From NCBI GenBank assembly GCA_002403335.1, contig DHHO01000006.1, positions 1-64,000 of the forward strand: a DNA stretch of 64,000 bases, read 5' to 3'. A model generated the notes under the pieces. The model was not told where the DNA came from. It did not search any database and worked only from the letters and a program-made list of their open reading frames with translations. The position numbers were made by a program, and so were the translations under genes. Positions 9,718 to 18,466 of this stretch are shown here, piece by piece. The stretch comes from Caldiserica bacterium UBA4770 (GTDB lineage Bacteria; Caldisericota; Caldisericia; Caldisericales; Caldisericaceae). Numbering within the stretch: position 1 is the first letter of the stretch; each line of letters opens with the position of its first letter.

Positions 9718-10699
9718 CAACTTCTTTCCTCAATTTTTCAAAAAGCTCAGTATTTGACCGTAGCAAATTTAAGGCATTATCTCTGCCCTGTCCAAGCTTA
9801 ATATCACCGTAGGAATAATAAGAACCAGCTTTTTTTATGATTCCAGCATCCACAGCAACGTCAAAAAGGTCGGCGTCTCTTGAAATACCACTTCCATAAA
9901 TAAGATCAACGACAGCCTCTCTGTAGGGAGGTGCCACCTTATTTTTAACAACCTTTAACCTTATCCTGTTTCCTTTTTGCTCGTTGTCGTCGGTTGTGAG
10001 TGATTCAACTCTTCTCACCTCAAGTCTTACTGAGGCATAGAATTTTAAAGCTCTTCCTCCTGGAGTAACTTCGGGGTTTCCGTATACAACCCCAATCTTT
10101 TCCCTGAGTTGATTTATAAAAACCATACAGGTCTTAGATTTACTTATAGAGCCGCTCAGTTTTCGCAATGCCTGCGACATAAGCCTTGCCTGGACACCCA
10201 TAAACGACTCTCCCATATCTCCCTCGAGTTCTGTCTTTGGAACAAGAGCTGCAACAGAATCAAGTACACAGATATCAATTGCACCCGAACGTACAAATGT
10301 GTCTATAATCTCAAGCGCCTGCTCCGCATAATCAGGCTGAGATATAATGAGGTCGTCAATATTAACGCCAATACCTCTGGCATATTCTGGTGAAAAAGCA
10401 TGCTCTGCATCTACAAAAAGCGCTTTCCCACCCATCTTTTGTGCCCCTGCAATTGCCTCAAGGGCAAGTGTTGTCTTCCCACCTCCCTCAGGGCCGAATA
10501 TCTCAACTATCCTTCCTCTAGGGAAGCCACCGACCCCAAGAGCAATGTCAAGAGAATATATACCTGTAGGTATCACTTCAATAGTAAGTGCTGCTTTTCT
10601 ATCGCCAAGCCGCATTACAGCACCCTTTCCAAATTCCTTTTCAACCTGAGTCATTGCAAGTTTCAATGCATTTTCCTTTTCACTTTCTTCATTTGTCAT
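9674..10699 (-). CDS. recA: Recombinase RecA
   Basis: Forms ATP-dependent filaments on single-stranded DNA for strand exchange and for LexA cleavage. The 341 residues include KEFGKGAVM, Walker A GPEGGGKTT (69-77), VDAEHAF, CVLDSVAALVPK, the L1/L2 loops and FINQLREKIGV, and a short acidic/basic tail. The P-loop reads GPEGGGKTT where most bacterial RecA proteins have GPESSGKTT; it still fits GxxxxGKT. thpR lies 25 bp upstream. I saw no LexA box upstream. Confidence 0.98.
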   Translation of the reverse strand: MTNEESEKENALKLAMTQVEKEFGKGAVMRLGDRKAALTIEVIPTGIYSLDIALGVGGFPRGRIVEIFGPEGGGKTTLALEAIAGAQKMGGKALFVDAEHAFSPEYARGIGVNIDDLIISQPDYAEQALEIIDTFVRSGAIDICVLDSVAALVPKTELEGDMGESFMGVQARLMSQALRKLSGSISKSKTCMVFINQLREKIGVVYGNPEVTPGGRALKFYASVRLEVRRVESLTTDDNEQKGNRIRLKVVKNKVAPPYREAVVDLIYGSGISRDADLFDVAVDAGIIKKAGSYYSYGDIKLGQGRDNALNLLRSNTELFEKLRKEVDEKFFKGQETKQEK

Positions 10700-10724
10700 C
10701 TTCCATCTACCTCACTTTTACTAA

Positions 10725-11267
10725 TTATAACTCATTAAACATAAACTGAGAAATAACTTTATAAAGGGGACCTTCTGGTCTTAAAATGCTTTGTACTACC
10801 TTAATGCCAATTGCCTTTGACTCTATCAAAAGCGTTGGAGATTCCGTCCTTGATAGGTCTATCGCTCCATTTTTAACTCTTCCAAAGGTAATATGTGGTA
10901 TGTAGCTTTTTTCTCTTTCAAAACCAAAATCTTTCAATGCTCTATCGATTTCTCTCATAATAAGAGAGATATAGGCACTCTGGTCCTCAATCGAGAAAAA
11001 AATAACCCTTGCATATTCCAGCTTTGGAAAGCCAGATATACCACTTATGGAGAAGCTAAATGGTAAAAACCTTGCGGAAATCCCCTGAATAATGTTATTA
11101 AGGTTATAGATAAACTCCTCGTCAACCTCACCCAAAAATTTCAGAGTTATATGAAGATTTTCTTTTTCTACCCACTTCACATTTGAATAATAAGGCTTTA
11201 TTTGGCTTTCAACTTTAAAAAGCTCTTCCTCGTAAGGTGTTGTCTTTAATGATATAAATATTCTCAA
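10725..11267 (-). CDS. thpR: RNA 2',3'-cyclic phosphodiesterase (2H family)
   Basis: 180-residue member of the 2H phosphoesterases (LigT/ThpR), which open 2',3'-cyclic phosphates on RNA ends. The two catalytic motifs are HITLKF (around residue 50) and HITFGR (around residue 133), and the N-terminus MRIFISLKTTP is typical. Physiological substrates in bacteria are uncertain. Its ATG overlaps the rimO stop by 4 bp, which places it in the lon-rodZ-rimO-thpR-recA series. Confidence 0.9.
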   Translation of the reverse strand: MRIFISLKTTPYEEELFKVESQIKPYYSNVKWVEKENLHITLKFLGEVDEEFIYNLNNIIQGISARFLPFSFSISGISGFPKLEYARVIFFSIEDQSAYISLIMREIDRALKDFGFEREKSYIPHITFGRVKNGAIDLSRTESPTLLIESKAIGIKVVQSILRPEGPLYKVISQFMFNEL

Positions 11268-12574
11268 TCTTTCCCTCTCCTTATCTTAACCTTCAGATTA
11301 TGGGGGGCTATATTCTCGACAACACCCTTATAGAATTGTCCTTCACTAACTTTCTCATGTATACTCACAGTATTGTCGACTTCGGGTGCATCATAGATGG
11401 TCCTTCCAATAAATAAACCTTCTCTTTCACTAAAAAAATCAACAACAACAGGAATAGTCTTCCCTATAAAACTTTTATTCCTCTCAAAGTCTATTCTTTC
11501 TTCCAGGTCAACAAGCTTTTCATACCGAATACTCCTTGTCGTACCATCTACCTGTTTGGCAAGGGAGAAGCTTTCGGTTCCCTTTTCATTTGAATATTCA
11601 AAAATACCCAGATGATCAAATCTAAAGTCTTCAATGAAGTTTTCAAGCCTTCTAAAATCCTCCATGGTTTCACCGGGGTACCCCACGATCACAGAGGTTC
11701 TCAAGACAATTCCACTTTCTCTTAAGGCCTTTAATATGTCGGTAACAAATTCTCTGGTATAACCCCTTTTCATGGACTTAAGAATTTTATTACTGATATG
11801 CTGGATAGGTATGTCAAGATAGGGAACAACCTTTTTGCTCTTCTTCATATAGTCAAGCAAGTTCAAAACATAAGTAGAAGGGTATGTATACATAACTCTT
11901 ATCCACTCAATACCCTCTATTTTTTCAATCTCTTTGAGAAGCTCGACTAACTTAGGTGTTCCATAAAGATCTACGCCATATTGAGTTGTATCCTGCGCAA
12001 TAAGAATGAGTTCCCTGACCCCGGTAAGTGCAAGTACCCTTACCTCCTGGACAAGTTCTTCAATGGGAAGACTGTGCGTACAACCTTTTATGGAAGGAAT
12101 AAGACAGAATGAGCACAAGTGGTTGCATCCGTCAGCTATTTTTAAATATGCATAATGAGGAAGGGTCAATTTCATTCTTGGAGGGACCTTTTCTTCAGTA
12201 CGATTAGAAACAAAAATACCACCTTCCTCCATAGCCTTAATAATATCGCCTAAATTATTTGTACCTGTAATACCATCAATTAATTGGTACTTTTTCTTAA
12301 GATACTTGCAATCGAGAGAAGGGTAGCAGCCTGAGACAATAACTTTTTTTACCTTGCCTTCCTTTTTCCTCTCGATAAAATCAGAAATCACCTGCTGGGC
12401 TTCTTTCCGTGCAGAGGAAAGAAAAGCACAGGTATTTATAATGATAATATCTGCCTTGTCTGGATTGTATGTAAAACGATAATTTCTCTCTATTAAATCT
12501 CCAACAATTCTCTCACTGTCAACAAGATTCTTTGGACACCCAAGACTTATTATAGAAACAGTTTCTTTTTTCAA
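11264..12574 (-). CDS. rimO: Ribosomal protein S12 methylthiotransferase
   Basis: Radical-SAM enzyme that adds a methylthio group to an aspartate of ribosomal protein S12. The 436 residues carry the N-terminal UPF0004 cluster cysteines C13, C49 and C83, and the radical SAM triad C150-xxx-C154-xx-C157 (DGCNHLCSFC). A C-terminal TRAM domain follows. The start reads LGCPKNLVDSE, diagnostic of RimO rather than MiaB. It overlaps the genes on both sides by 4 bp. Confidence 0.95.
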   Translation of the reverse strand: MKKETVSIISLGCPKNLVDSERIVGDLIERNYRFTYNPDKADIIIINTCAFLSSARKEAQQVISDFIERKKEGKVKKVIVSGCYPSLDCKYLKKKYQLIDGITGTNNLGDIIKAMEEGGIFVSNRTEEKVPPRMKLTLPHYAYLKIADGCNHLCSFCLIPSIKGCTHSLPIEELVQEVRVLALTGVRELILIAQDTTQYGVDLYGTPKLVELLKEIEKIEGIEWIRVMYTYPSTYVLNLLDYMKKSKKVVPYLDIPIQHISNKILKSMKRGYTREFVTDILKALRESGIVLRTSVIVGYPGETMEDFRRLENFIEDFRFDHLGIFEYSNEKGTESFSLAKQVDGTTRSIRYEKLVDLEERIDFERNKSFIGKTIPVVVDFFSEREGLFIGRTIYDAPEVDNTVSIHEKVSEGQFYKGVVENIAPHNLKVKIRRGKD

Positions 12575-13248
12575 GGTCTGTATTCTACCTCTGTAACAGT
12601 CTCATTTTCGCTTACTACACCGAGCTGCTGGCCATTCTTTGTTACGTAAACATGTTTTGCGTTTCCATATCTTATCTTTATATATTCCTTTCCCTTAAAC
12701 TCCTTTGTTTCCCCTTCCTGGATGAAGAGTTGCTGATAATTACCATCAATCGTCACTCCAAGCCAGCACCTCGCATCTGCTCTGAGTACGAGATTTACTC
12801 CTTCATAATGAGGTTCCTCAGGCTCTTCTGTCTCTCCTGGCAAAGGCTCACTCTCCTCTGGCGGGAGTTGCTCCTCAGGGGTTTCTGCTTCAGGTTGTTC
12901 AGGAAGATGTGCAATATTATTTCTATAAGAGATCATTACAATGGATATTGATACAACCACGACAATAAGAAGGATCAGCCACAGAAAGTTCTTTCTCTTC
13001 TTTGGGGGTTTTAATGGTTCCTCCTTAAAGAGCTCTTTATAAGCAAGAACAAGTGGTTCAGGATCAATTCCAAGAAAAGTTGCATACTTTCTTATAAAGG
13101 CAGTAATGTAGCCATCGTAGTAAGGAAAATGATTATTCTCAATCTCTTCAATATAATACGGCCTGATCAAGGTTCCGTCCGCTACGTCATCTATTGAGAG
13201 TCTTCTTTTTTCTCTTCCTTCCTTTAGGGTTTTTCCTATATCAATCAT
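12571..13248 (-). CDS. RodZ-like helix-turn-helix membrane protein
   Basis: 225 residues: an N-terminal HTH (about 1-65; GKTLKEGREKRRLSIDDVA, IRPYYIEEIE), a basic stretch PPKKRKN, one membrane helix (about 93-115), a proline/glutamate-rich periplasmic linker (about 120-145) and a C-terminal DUF4115-type beta domain. This is the RodZ layout; RodZ links MreB to the elongation machinery. I saw no mreB here, so a cell-shape role is inferred. The ATG overlaps the lon stop (ATGA). Confidence 0.85.
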   Translation of the reverse strand: MIDIGKTLKEGREKRRLSIDDVADGTLIRPYYIEEIENNHFPYYDGYITAFIRKYATFLGIDPEPLVLAYKELFKEEPLKPPKKRKNFLWLILLIVVVVSISIVMISYRNNIAHLPEQPEAETPEEQLPPEESEPLPGETEEPEEPHYEGVNLVLRADARCWLGVTIDGNYQQLFIQEGETKEFKGKEYIKIRYGNAKHVYVTKNGQQLGVVSENETVTEVEYRP

Positions 13249-15563
13249 TCCTCGATGGCTTCCTTTAAGGCCTCCTCTACATTTTTTATCAATTTAAAAT
13301 TTATCTTTCTCATAACTTCCTTTGGAATATCTATAAGATCCTTCTCGTTTGCCTTAGGTAAAATTACCGTCTTTATACCAGCTCTGTATGCACCAAGTAC
13401 TTTCTCTCTGATTCCTCCCACGGGTAATACCCTGCCACGCAATGTAATCTCCCCTGTCATTGCTACATCATTTTTGATAGGCTTTCCCTTTAGAACGGAA
13501 GCAATAGCTGTAAAGATTGTAATACCTGCAGAGGGACCTTCTTTGGGCACAGCTCCCTCCGGAACATGAATATGTATATCGAACTTATTATAAAAATCCA
13601 AAGGAATATGTAGTTCTTCCGCATGTGCCCTTACATAACTCAAAGCAGCCTGGGCACTCTCCTTCATTACATCTCCAAGCTGCCCCGTTAACAGAAGGTT
13701 CCCTTTACCGGGCATCTTTGTTGCTTCAATATAAACAATATCTCCTCCCGCAAGAGTCACTACCATTCCGCAAGCGACTCCTATCATGCTTTTCTTCTCT
13801 GCTGTCTCTTTTATAAACTCGGAAGGACCAAGGTATTTATCAAGATTTTTTTCTGTAATTCTTGCATTACCTTTTCCTGTTCGTGCCTTCTTTTTCGCAA
13901 CCTTTCTCACAATCTTTGTTATTGACCTTTCAAGATTTCTCAATCCTGCTTCTCTTGTGTATTCATTTATAATCTTCAATATTGCACTATCTGATATTAT
14001 CACGTCCTCTTTCTTAAGACCGTGGTTCTCAATCTGTTTAGGAACAATAAAGTCCCTTGCAATATGGAGTTTTTCCTCATCTACATAACCTGGTAGAGAA
14101 AGGACCTCCATTCTATCAAGAAGGGCAGGAGGGATTGTATCTGTAATGTTTGCGGTTGTAATAAAAAGCACCTCCGAAAGATCAAAGGGAAGCTCTATAT
14201 AATGATCTGAAAATGCATTGTTCTGCTCAGGATCAAGTGCCTCAAGTAATGCTGCAGTGGGATCTCCTCTAAAATCCGAGCCCACTTTATCAATCTCGTC
14301 AAGAAGAAATACAGGATTTTTTACGCCAGCATTCTTTATACCCTGTATAATACGACCTGGCAGTGCTCCCACATAGGTTCGCCTGTGCCCTCTTATTTCT
14401 GCTTCGTCTCTTATTCCCCCAAGAGAAACTCTTACAAATTTTCTTCCAAGAGCCTCTGCAATAGACCTCCCGAGGGAACTTTTACCAACACCTGGTGGTC
14501 CAACGAGACATAAAATAGGACCTTTTAAGTCCTTTTTAAGCTTCTTCACCGCGATAATTTCGAGAATCCTTTCTTTGGCTTCCTTGAGATCATAATGGTT
14601 TTTATCGAGTATCTCCTTTGCCCTATCTACATCAACTGTATCAACTGTACTTTTCTCCCATGGGAGTGATACAAGCCAGTCAAGGTAAGTTTGTATAACA
14701 CCACTTTCAGGAGAAAGAGCTGGCGTTCTTTTAAGTCTATCAAGTTCCTCTTCTATTTTGTCCTTCACATATTTTGGAAGCTTTCTCCCCTTTAGCTTTT
14801 TATTGATTTCGCCTATAACACCTGCTTCCTCCCCTTCTTCCCCGAGCTCCTTTTCAATCTCCTTCAATCGCTCCCTGAGGAAATACTCCTTTTGCCCTTT
14901 TTCAATCTTATTTTTTACTTCCTCATCAATCTTTCTACTGAGATCAAGGATATAATTTTCCTCCTCAAGTATCTGGGTTAACATTCTAAGCTCTTCGTCT
15001 ACCTTTGGTTCTGAAAGTATTTTTTGCTTCTTTTCAATAGAAATAAAGAGGTTGGAAGCAACAATACTTACAAGTTTCTGGGGTATATCCACATTTGAAA
15101 TGCTAAAAATCACATCCTGAGGCACCTTTTTATTGAGGTCAGCATATATGCCAAACTTGTCTGTCACGACACGAGAAAGAGCCTCTACTCGAATTGGGTC
15201 TTCAATAACATCTTCAATTGTCTCCACATCGACTTTCCAGTAAGATTCTGTATTGTCAAACCTCTTAATTCTTACTTTCTTTTTTCCTTCAATAAGAATC
15301 CTATAAGTTCCGTCTGGTAATTTAAGAATCTGAAGTATTTCCCCACTTACTCCGACCTCATACATGTCATCTGGTTCGGGGTCTTCTACAAGGCCGTTTT
15401 TTTGGGAAGCAACAACAATCATTTTGTCAATTGAAAGTGCTTTTTCTATTGCTGCGATTGATTTTGCTCTTCCCACAAGAAGTGGAACCATCATATATGG
15501 AAAAACAACAAGATTTCTCAAAGGAATAAACGGTACTTCACTAACTTTCACCATTGTTTCCAT
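13245..15563 (-). CDS. lon: ATP-dependent protease Lon
   Basis: Hexameric AAA+ protease that removes damaged and regulatory proteins. The 772 residues comprise the substrate-binding LAN domain (1-200), a coiled-coil region (200-300), the AAA+ module with Walker A GPPGVGKS (355-362) and DEIDK, and the protease domain with the Ser-Lys dyad S678 (GPSAG) and K721 (GGIREK). The start ATG is 4 nt after GGGAGG. The gene follows clpP with a 218-bp gap instead of the frequent clpX. Confidence 0.98.
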   Translation of the reverse strand: METMVKVSEVPFIPLRNLVVFPYMMVPLLVGRAKSIAAIEKALSIDKMIVVASQKNGLVEDPEPDDMYEVGVSGEILQILKLPDGTYRILIEGKKKVRIKRFDNTESYWKVDVETIEDVIEDPIRVEALSRVVTDKFGIYADLNKKVPQDVIFSISNVDIPQKLVSIVASNLFISIEKKQKILSEPKVDEELRMLTQILEEENYILDLSRKIDEEVKNKIEKGQKEYFLRERLKEIEKELGEEGEEAGVIGEINKKLKGRKLPKYVKDKIEEELDRLKRTPALSPESGVIQTYLDWLVSLPWEKSTVDTVDVDRAKEILDKNHYDLKEAKERILEIIAVKKLKKDLKGPILCLVGPPGVGKSSLGRSIAEALGRKFVRVSLGGIRDEAEIRGHRRTYVGALPGRIIQGIKNAGVKNPVFLLDEIDKVGSDFRGDPTAALLEALDPEQNNAFSDHYIELPFDLSEVLFITTANITDTIPPALLDRMEVLSLPGYVDEEKLHIARDFIVPKQIENHGLKKEDVIISDSAILKIINEYTREAGLRNLERSITKIVRKVAKKKARTGKGNARITEKNLDKYLGPSEFIKETAEKKSMIGVACGMVVTLAGGDIVYIEATKMPGKGNLLLTGQLGDVMKESAQAALSYVRAHAEELHIPLDFYNKFDIHIHVPEGAVPKEGPSAGITIFTAIASVLKGKPIKNDVAMTGEITLRGRVLPVGGIREKVLGAYRAGIKTVILPKANEKDLIDIPKEVMRKINFKLIKNVEEALKEAIEE

Positions 15564-15602
15564 AAAGCCTCCCTACACAATCTTTGTATTAATATTCTTA
15601 AT

Positions 15603-15737
15603 TCAGAAGGGCCAGTTAAGAGTGATTGCTCTCCTATTCAAAGATTCGGGTTTAATCGCTATCACTATAAAACTCTTGCCCCTCTTTATGTAATTCGAAG
15701 ATATTAAAACTTCAAAATCACTTTTCAACTTCAACAT
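15603..15737 (-). CDS. Possible 44-residue small ORF between clpP and lon
   Basis: A 44-codon frame starts MLKLKSDFEVLISSNY, with a GGGAG-like site 4 nt upstream, and ends ITLNWPF. It fills most of the clpP-lon gap. I do not recognise it. The fragment is basic and mildly amphipathic, with a weak feel of the first half of RnpA that I do not consider evidence of homology. It could equally be chance in a non-coding spacer. Confidence 0.22.
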   Translation of the reverse strand: MLKLKSDFEVLISSNYIKRGKSFIVIAIKPESLNRRAITLNWPF

Positions 15738-15781
15738 AACTCTCCCATAATGAGAATAACTTAGTCTTTTCTCCTTCCATA

Positions 15782-16393
15782 TTACTTACTTCCTCCTATT
15801 TCAAGAGAACGACTTATTATACTGTCTATGAGGCCGTATTCCTTAGCTTCCTCTGGAGACATATAATAATCCCTTTCGGTATCTCTCTGTACTTTCTCGA
15901 TAGGTTGAGCAGTATGAAGAGCAAGAATTTCGTTACCCATCTTTTTAATTCTCAGGATTTCTCTTGCTTGAATTTCTATATCTGTTGCCTGTCCCTGAGC
16001 ACCACCCCAGGGCTGGTGAATAAGTATTCTCGAGTGAGGGAGAGCATATCTCTTCCCTTTTGTACCAGAGGCAAGAATTATAGCAGCAAGAGAGGCAGCC
16101 TGTCCAAGACAGATAGTTGCAACAGGGGCCTTTATATACTGTATTGTATCATAAATTGCCATGCCTGGGGTCACCTCTCCACCAGGGCTATTTATGTAAA
16201 GATAAATATCTCTTGTTGAATCTTGGGCCTCAAGGAATAAAAGTTCTGCAACAATCAAATCTGCTGTATCTCCATTAATCTCCCCTGTTAAAAAAACAAT
16301 TCTATCTCTTAATAATCTCGAAAATATGTCGTAGCTTCTCTCGCTTCTTCCTGTTTGCTCAATAATCAAAGGAATAATAGGCACGCTAATCAC
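15782..16393 (-). CDS. clpP: ATP-dependent Clp protease proteolytic subunit
   Basis: Barrel-forming serine peptidase fed by Clp ATPases. The 203 residues contain INSPGG, the nucleophile S101 in GQAASLAA, H126 in ILIHQP, and the acid region RDTERDYYMS. The second signature reads CLGQAASLA rather than the common GxAASMGA, but the triad is intact. The start overlaps the tig stop by 8 bp. No clpX or clpA follows in the window. Confidence 0.97.
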   Translation of the reverse strand: MISVPIIPLIIEQTGRSERSYDIFSRLLRDRIVFLTGEINGDTADLIVAELLFLEAQDSTRDIYLYINSPGGEVTPGMAIYDTIQYIKAPVATICLGQAASLAAIILASGTKGKRYALPHSRILIHQPWGGAQGQATDIEIQAREILRIKKMGNEILALHTAQPIEKVQRDTERDYYMSPEEAKEYGLIDSIISRSLEIGGSK

Positions 16394-17606
16394 CTCCTGT
16401 TTCTATTATAGCATTTTCTTTTAATATTGAAATTGCCTTGCTGCGCAATAGTTCATTTCTAATTGCTCTTCTCAACTCCTCTGTTAGTCCCACTCGTCCC
16501 ACTTCTATTGACTGTTCTGCTATAAGATGCTCAAATTCTTCCCGTATCTCCTCCTCGGATACCTGAATATTTTTTTCTCTAATAATATCAGCGACAATAA
16601 GGTCTTCCTTTATTTCCTCCCCAATCCTTTTTCTTAAATCATTTTTTAAATCATTGATTGAGTAGTTCTGGTCTTTGAGAACATCTTCCAACTTCTTCCC
16701 GGATTTTAAATATTCTTCCTCGAGTTTTTTTACTCTGAAATCAACCTCTTCTTCTACAAATTTAGAGGGTAATTCAATCTTCAAATTCTGGCAAAGAACC
16801 TTCAGGGCTTCTTTTCCGCGGTTTTCTTCAAGTTGAGAGTTTTTGTTCTCTACTATTTGCCTTGATATTTTTGCCCTCAGCTCTTCAAGGTTTTCAAATC
16901 CTGCTTCCTTTGCAAGATTATCATCCACTGGTGGCACGTACTTTCTCTTTACACTTAAAACGGTGAATGTAAACTCCTGAGAATTTGTATTTACAACAAA
17001 GGAATCTCCCCGTTTCTTTCCTATAATTTTTTCCTTAAAATCACCAATAACCCTATCAGTGCCAGCCTCCACAGTCAGGGTTTGTGGCTCATCTTCACCA
17101 TGAACAAAGCTTACCTCAACAACATCTCCTACTTCTATTTCAGTATCTATTGGGGATAGCTCTGTAAGTGAGTCTTGCAATTCCTTGAGCTTCCCGTCTA
17201 TCTCCTCTTCCTTTACCTCGACTTTTCCATTGATTTTTATATTTTTGCTTAGGTCAGTATGAACTTCAGGTAAAAACTCAACAATAACTGTGAAGAGAAG
17301 GCCATCCTTATCCACTTTTTCAACCTTTATATCAGGAGAGGTCACAGGCACAATGTTTTCTTTCTTTAGAATCTCTTCGAGATCTTCTCTAATTAGAATA
17401 TCCAGGGTCTCTTCTAAGAGTTGCTCTTCTCCGATATATCTTACTCCAATTTCATAGGGCGCTTTTCCTTTCCTGAAGCCAGGTATCTTTATATCCTTAG
17501 AGATCTTTTCATATGCCTTAAATCTCGATTTTTCTAACTCTTCTCCAGAATTTCTACATTCGAATAAAATATTAGACTCTTTTCTTTCTTTTATCGTGTA
17601 TTCCAT
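16386..17606 (-). CDS. tig: Trigger factor
   Basis: Ribosome-bound chaperone and peptidyl-prolyl isomerase that meets nascent chains. From the ATG at 17606 the protein has 406 residues: an N-terminal domain with the ribosome-docking GFRKGKAPYEIG, a central FKBP-like domain and a charged helical C-terminal chaperone domain. The frame stays open for 24 more codons upstream, but those run into the tRNA-Leu gene. The ATG at 17606, preceded by AAGGGGTG, is therefore the real start. tig-clpP is a common pair. Confidence 0.95.
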   Translation of the reverse strand: MEYTIKERKESNILFECRNSGEELEKSRFKAYEKISKDIKIPGFRKGKAPYEIGVRYIGEEQLLEETLDILIREDLEEILKKENIVPVTSPDIKVEKVDKDGLLFTVIVEFLPEVHTDLSKNIKINGKVEVKEEEIDGKLKELQDSLTELSPIDTEIEVGDVVEVSFVHGEDEPQTLTVEAGTDRVIGDFKEKIIGKKRGDSFVVNTNSQEFTFTVLSVKRKYVPPVDDNLAKEAGFENLEELRAKISRQIVENKNSQLEENRGKEALKVLCQNLKIELPSKFVEEEVDFRVKKLEEEYLKSGKKLEDVLKDQNYSINDLKNDLRKRIGEEIKEDLIVADIIREKNIQVSEEEIREEFEHLIAEQSIEVGRVGLTEELRRAIRNELLRSKAISILKENAIIETGGD

Positions 17607-17635
17607 TTTACACCCCTTGTGTATAAATATAAAAA

Positions 17636-17721
17636 TGGTGCGAAGGGCGGGACTTGAACCCGCATGAGTCAACCTCACTGGATCCTAAGTCCAGCGCGTC
17701 TGCCAATTCCGCCACCCTCGC
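17636..17721 (-). tRNA. tRNA-Leu (anticodon TAG)
   Basis: 86 nt including an encoded CCA. Acceptor GCGAGGG pairs with the 3' strand (one G-T), the anticodon loop CTTAGGA gives TAG, and a long variable arm as expected for Leu lies between the anticodon arm and the TTCAAGT T-loop. It is the last tRNA of the cluster, 29 nt before the tig start. Confidence 0.96.
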
Positions 17722-17740
17722 AGCTCCTATTCCACAAAAA

Positions 17741-17816
17741 TGGTGGGTTCTGCGGGGCTCGAACCCGCAACCTACGGATTAAGAGTCCGTTGCTCTACCT
17801 ATTGAGCTAAGAACCC
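17741..17816 (-). tRNA. tRNA-Lys (anticodon CTT)
   Basis: 76 nt with encoded CCA. Acceptor GGGTTCT/AGAACCC, anticodon stem ACGGA/TCCGT with loop CTCTTAA giving CTT, T-loop TTCGAGC. Confidence 0.96.
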
Positions 17817-17823
17817 ACCCTAA

Positions 17824-17900
17824 TGGCGCGCCTAGCAGGATTCGAACCCGCAACCAACGGATCCGAAGTCCGTCGCTCTATCCAGTTGAGCTATAGGCGC
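17824..17900 (-). tRNA. tRNA-Arg (anticodon TCG)
   Basis: 77 nt with encoded CCA. It starts GCGCCTATAGCTC; anticodon stem ACGGA/TCCGT with loop CTTCGGA giving TCG; T-loop TTCGAAT. It reads CGN-box arginine codons. Confidence 0.96.
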
Positions 17901-17903
17901 ATC

Positions 17904-17980
17904 TGGTGCGCCCAACAGGACTCGAACCTGCGACCTGCGGATTAGGAATCCACTGCTCTATCCTTCTGAGCTATGGGCGC
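17904..17980 (-). tRNA. tRNA-Arg (anticodon CCT)
   Basis: 77 nt with encoded CCA. Acceptor GCGCCCA, anticodon loop TTCCTAA giving CCT, T-loop TTCGAGT. It reads AGG. Acceptor and D arm are nearly identical to the TCT tRNA at 18070, suggesting duplication. Confidence 0.95.
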
Positions 17981-17988
17981 TCATTCCA

Positions 17989-18065
17989 TGGGGTGGGCGA
18001 GGAGATTCGAACTCCCAACAGCCGGATCCACAGTCCGGTACTCTACCCATTGAGCTACGCCCACC
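17989..18065 (-). tRNA. tRNA-His (anticodon GTG)
   Basis: 77 nt counting the encoded extra G(-1) that faces C73, a hallmark of tRNA-His. Acceptor GTGGGCG/CGCCCAC, anticodon stem CCGGA/TCCGG with loop CTGTGGA giving GTG, and CCA encoded. Confidence 0.96.
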
Positions 18066-18069
18066 ATTA

Positions 18070-18146
18070 TGGCGCGCCCAGCCGGACTTGAACCAGCGAC
18101 CGACGGATTAGAAATCCGTTGCTCTATCCTTCTGAGCTATGGGCGC
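18070..18146 (-). tRNA. tRNA-Arg (anticodon TCT)
   Basis: 77 nt with encoded CCA. Acceptor GCGCCCA, anticodon stem ACGGA/TCCGT with loop TTTCTAA giving TCT, T-loop TTCAAGT. It reads AGA, which is used heavily in the surrounding genes. Confidence 0.96.
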
Positions 18147-18150
18147 ACAC

Positions 18151-18227
18151 TGGTCGGGGCGAGTGGATTCGAACCACCGGTCTCATGGTCCCAAACCATG
18201 CGCGTTACCAAACTACGCCACACCCCG
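18151..18227 (-). tRNA. tRNA-Pro (anticodon TGG)
   Basis: 77 nt with encoded CCA. Acceptor CGGGGTG/CGCCCCG, anticodon stem CATGG/CCATG with loop TTTGGGA giving TGG, T-loop TTCGAAT. It is the first tRNA of the cluster, a few bases downstream of the promoter at 18236. Confidence 0.96.
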
Positions 18228-18235
18228 AACACTAT

Positions 18236-18263
18236 ATTTTATATATTCGCAGCAAAAAATCAA
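18236..18263 (-). promoter_or_regulatory. Sigma70-type promoter of the tRNA cluster
   Basis: On the minus strand TTGATT (18258-18263) and TAAAAT (18236-18241) are 16 bp apart and lie about 8 bp from the mature 5' end of tRNA-Pro. Since no terminator is visible between the tRNAs and tig, it may also supply tig-clpP. Confidence 0.6.
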
Positions 18264-18413
18264 GAAGGACATTGCTTCATCAAATTTTTGCATTTAAAAA
18301 CAGGATGACAAATTTATAATAACGCCCTTGCCAAGGCGGTTAAAAGTAAGCCTCCTTAGTCTTCAATTAAAGAAAATATCAGCTTAAGTTAATAAAAGGT
18401 CGTCATTTGTACT

Positions 18414-18438
18414 AAAAAGGGGTGCCACATGGCACCCC
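18414..18438 (-). terminator. Rho-independent terminator of the permease/XDH operon
   Basis: On the minus strand a hairpin with nearly perfect GGGGTGCC/GGCACCCC arms and a 4-nt loop (18419-18438) is followed by TTTTT. It lies about 30 bp after the permease stop and so ends the nine-gene leftward operon. The rest of 18264-18413 shows only a weak GC hairpin near 18322-18340 and no gene. Confidence 0.85.
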
Positions 18439-18466
18439 ATCGAATCGAAAAATCAATAAAGTCCTA

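Noticed and set aside
17607..17678. Upstream extension of the tig frame by 24 codons
   Set aside because: It overlaps the mature tRNA-Leu gene; the ATG at 17606 has a ribosome site and starts the conserved protein.
17906..18319. Plus-strand open frames across the tRNA cluster
   Set aside because: They are antisense translations of tRNA genes, which commonly stay open by chance.
18322..18340. GC-rich hairpin upstream of the terminator at 18414
   Set aside because: It has a bulge and no U-run, and transcription should already end at the stronger terminator before it.
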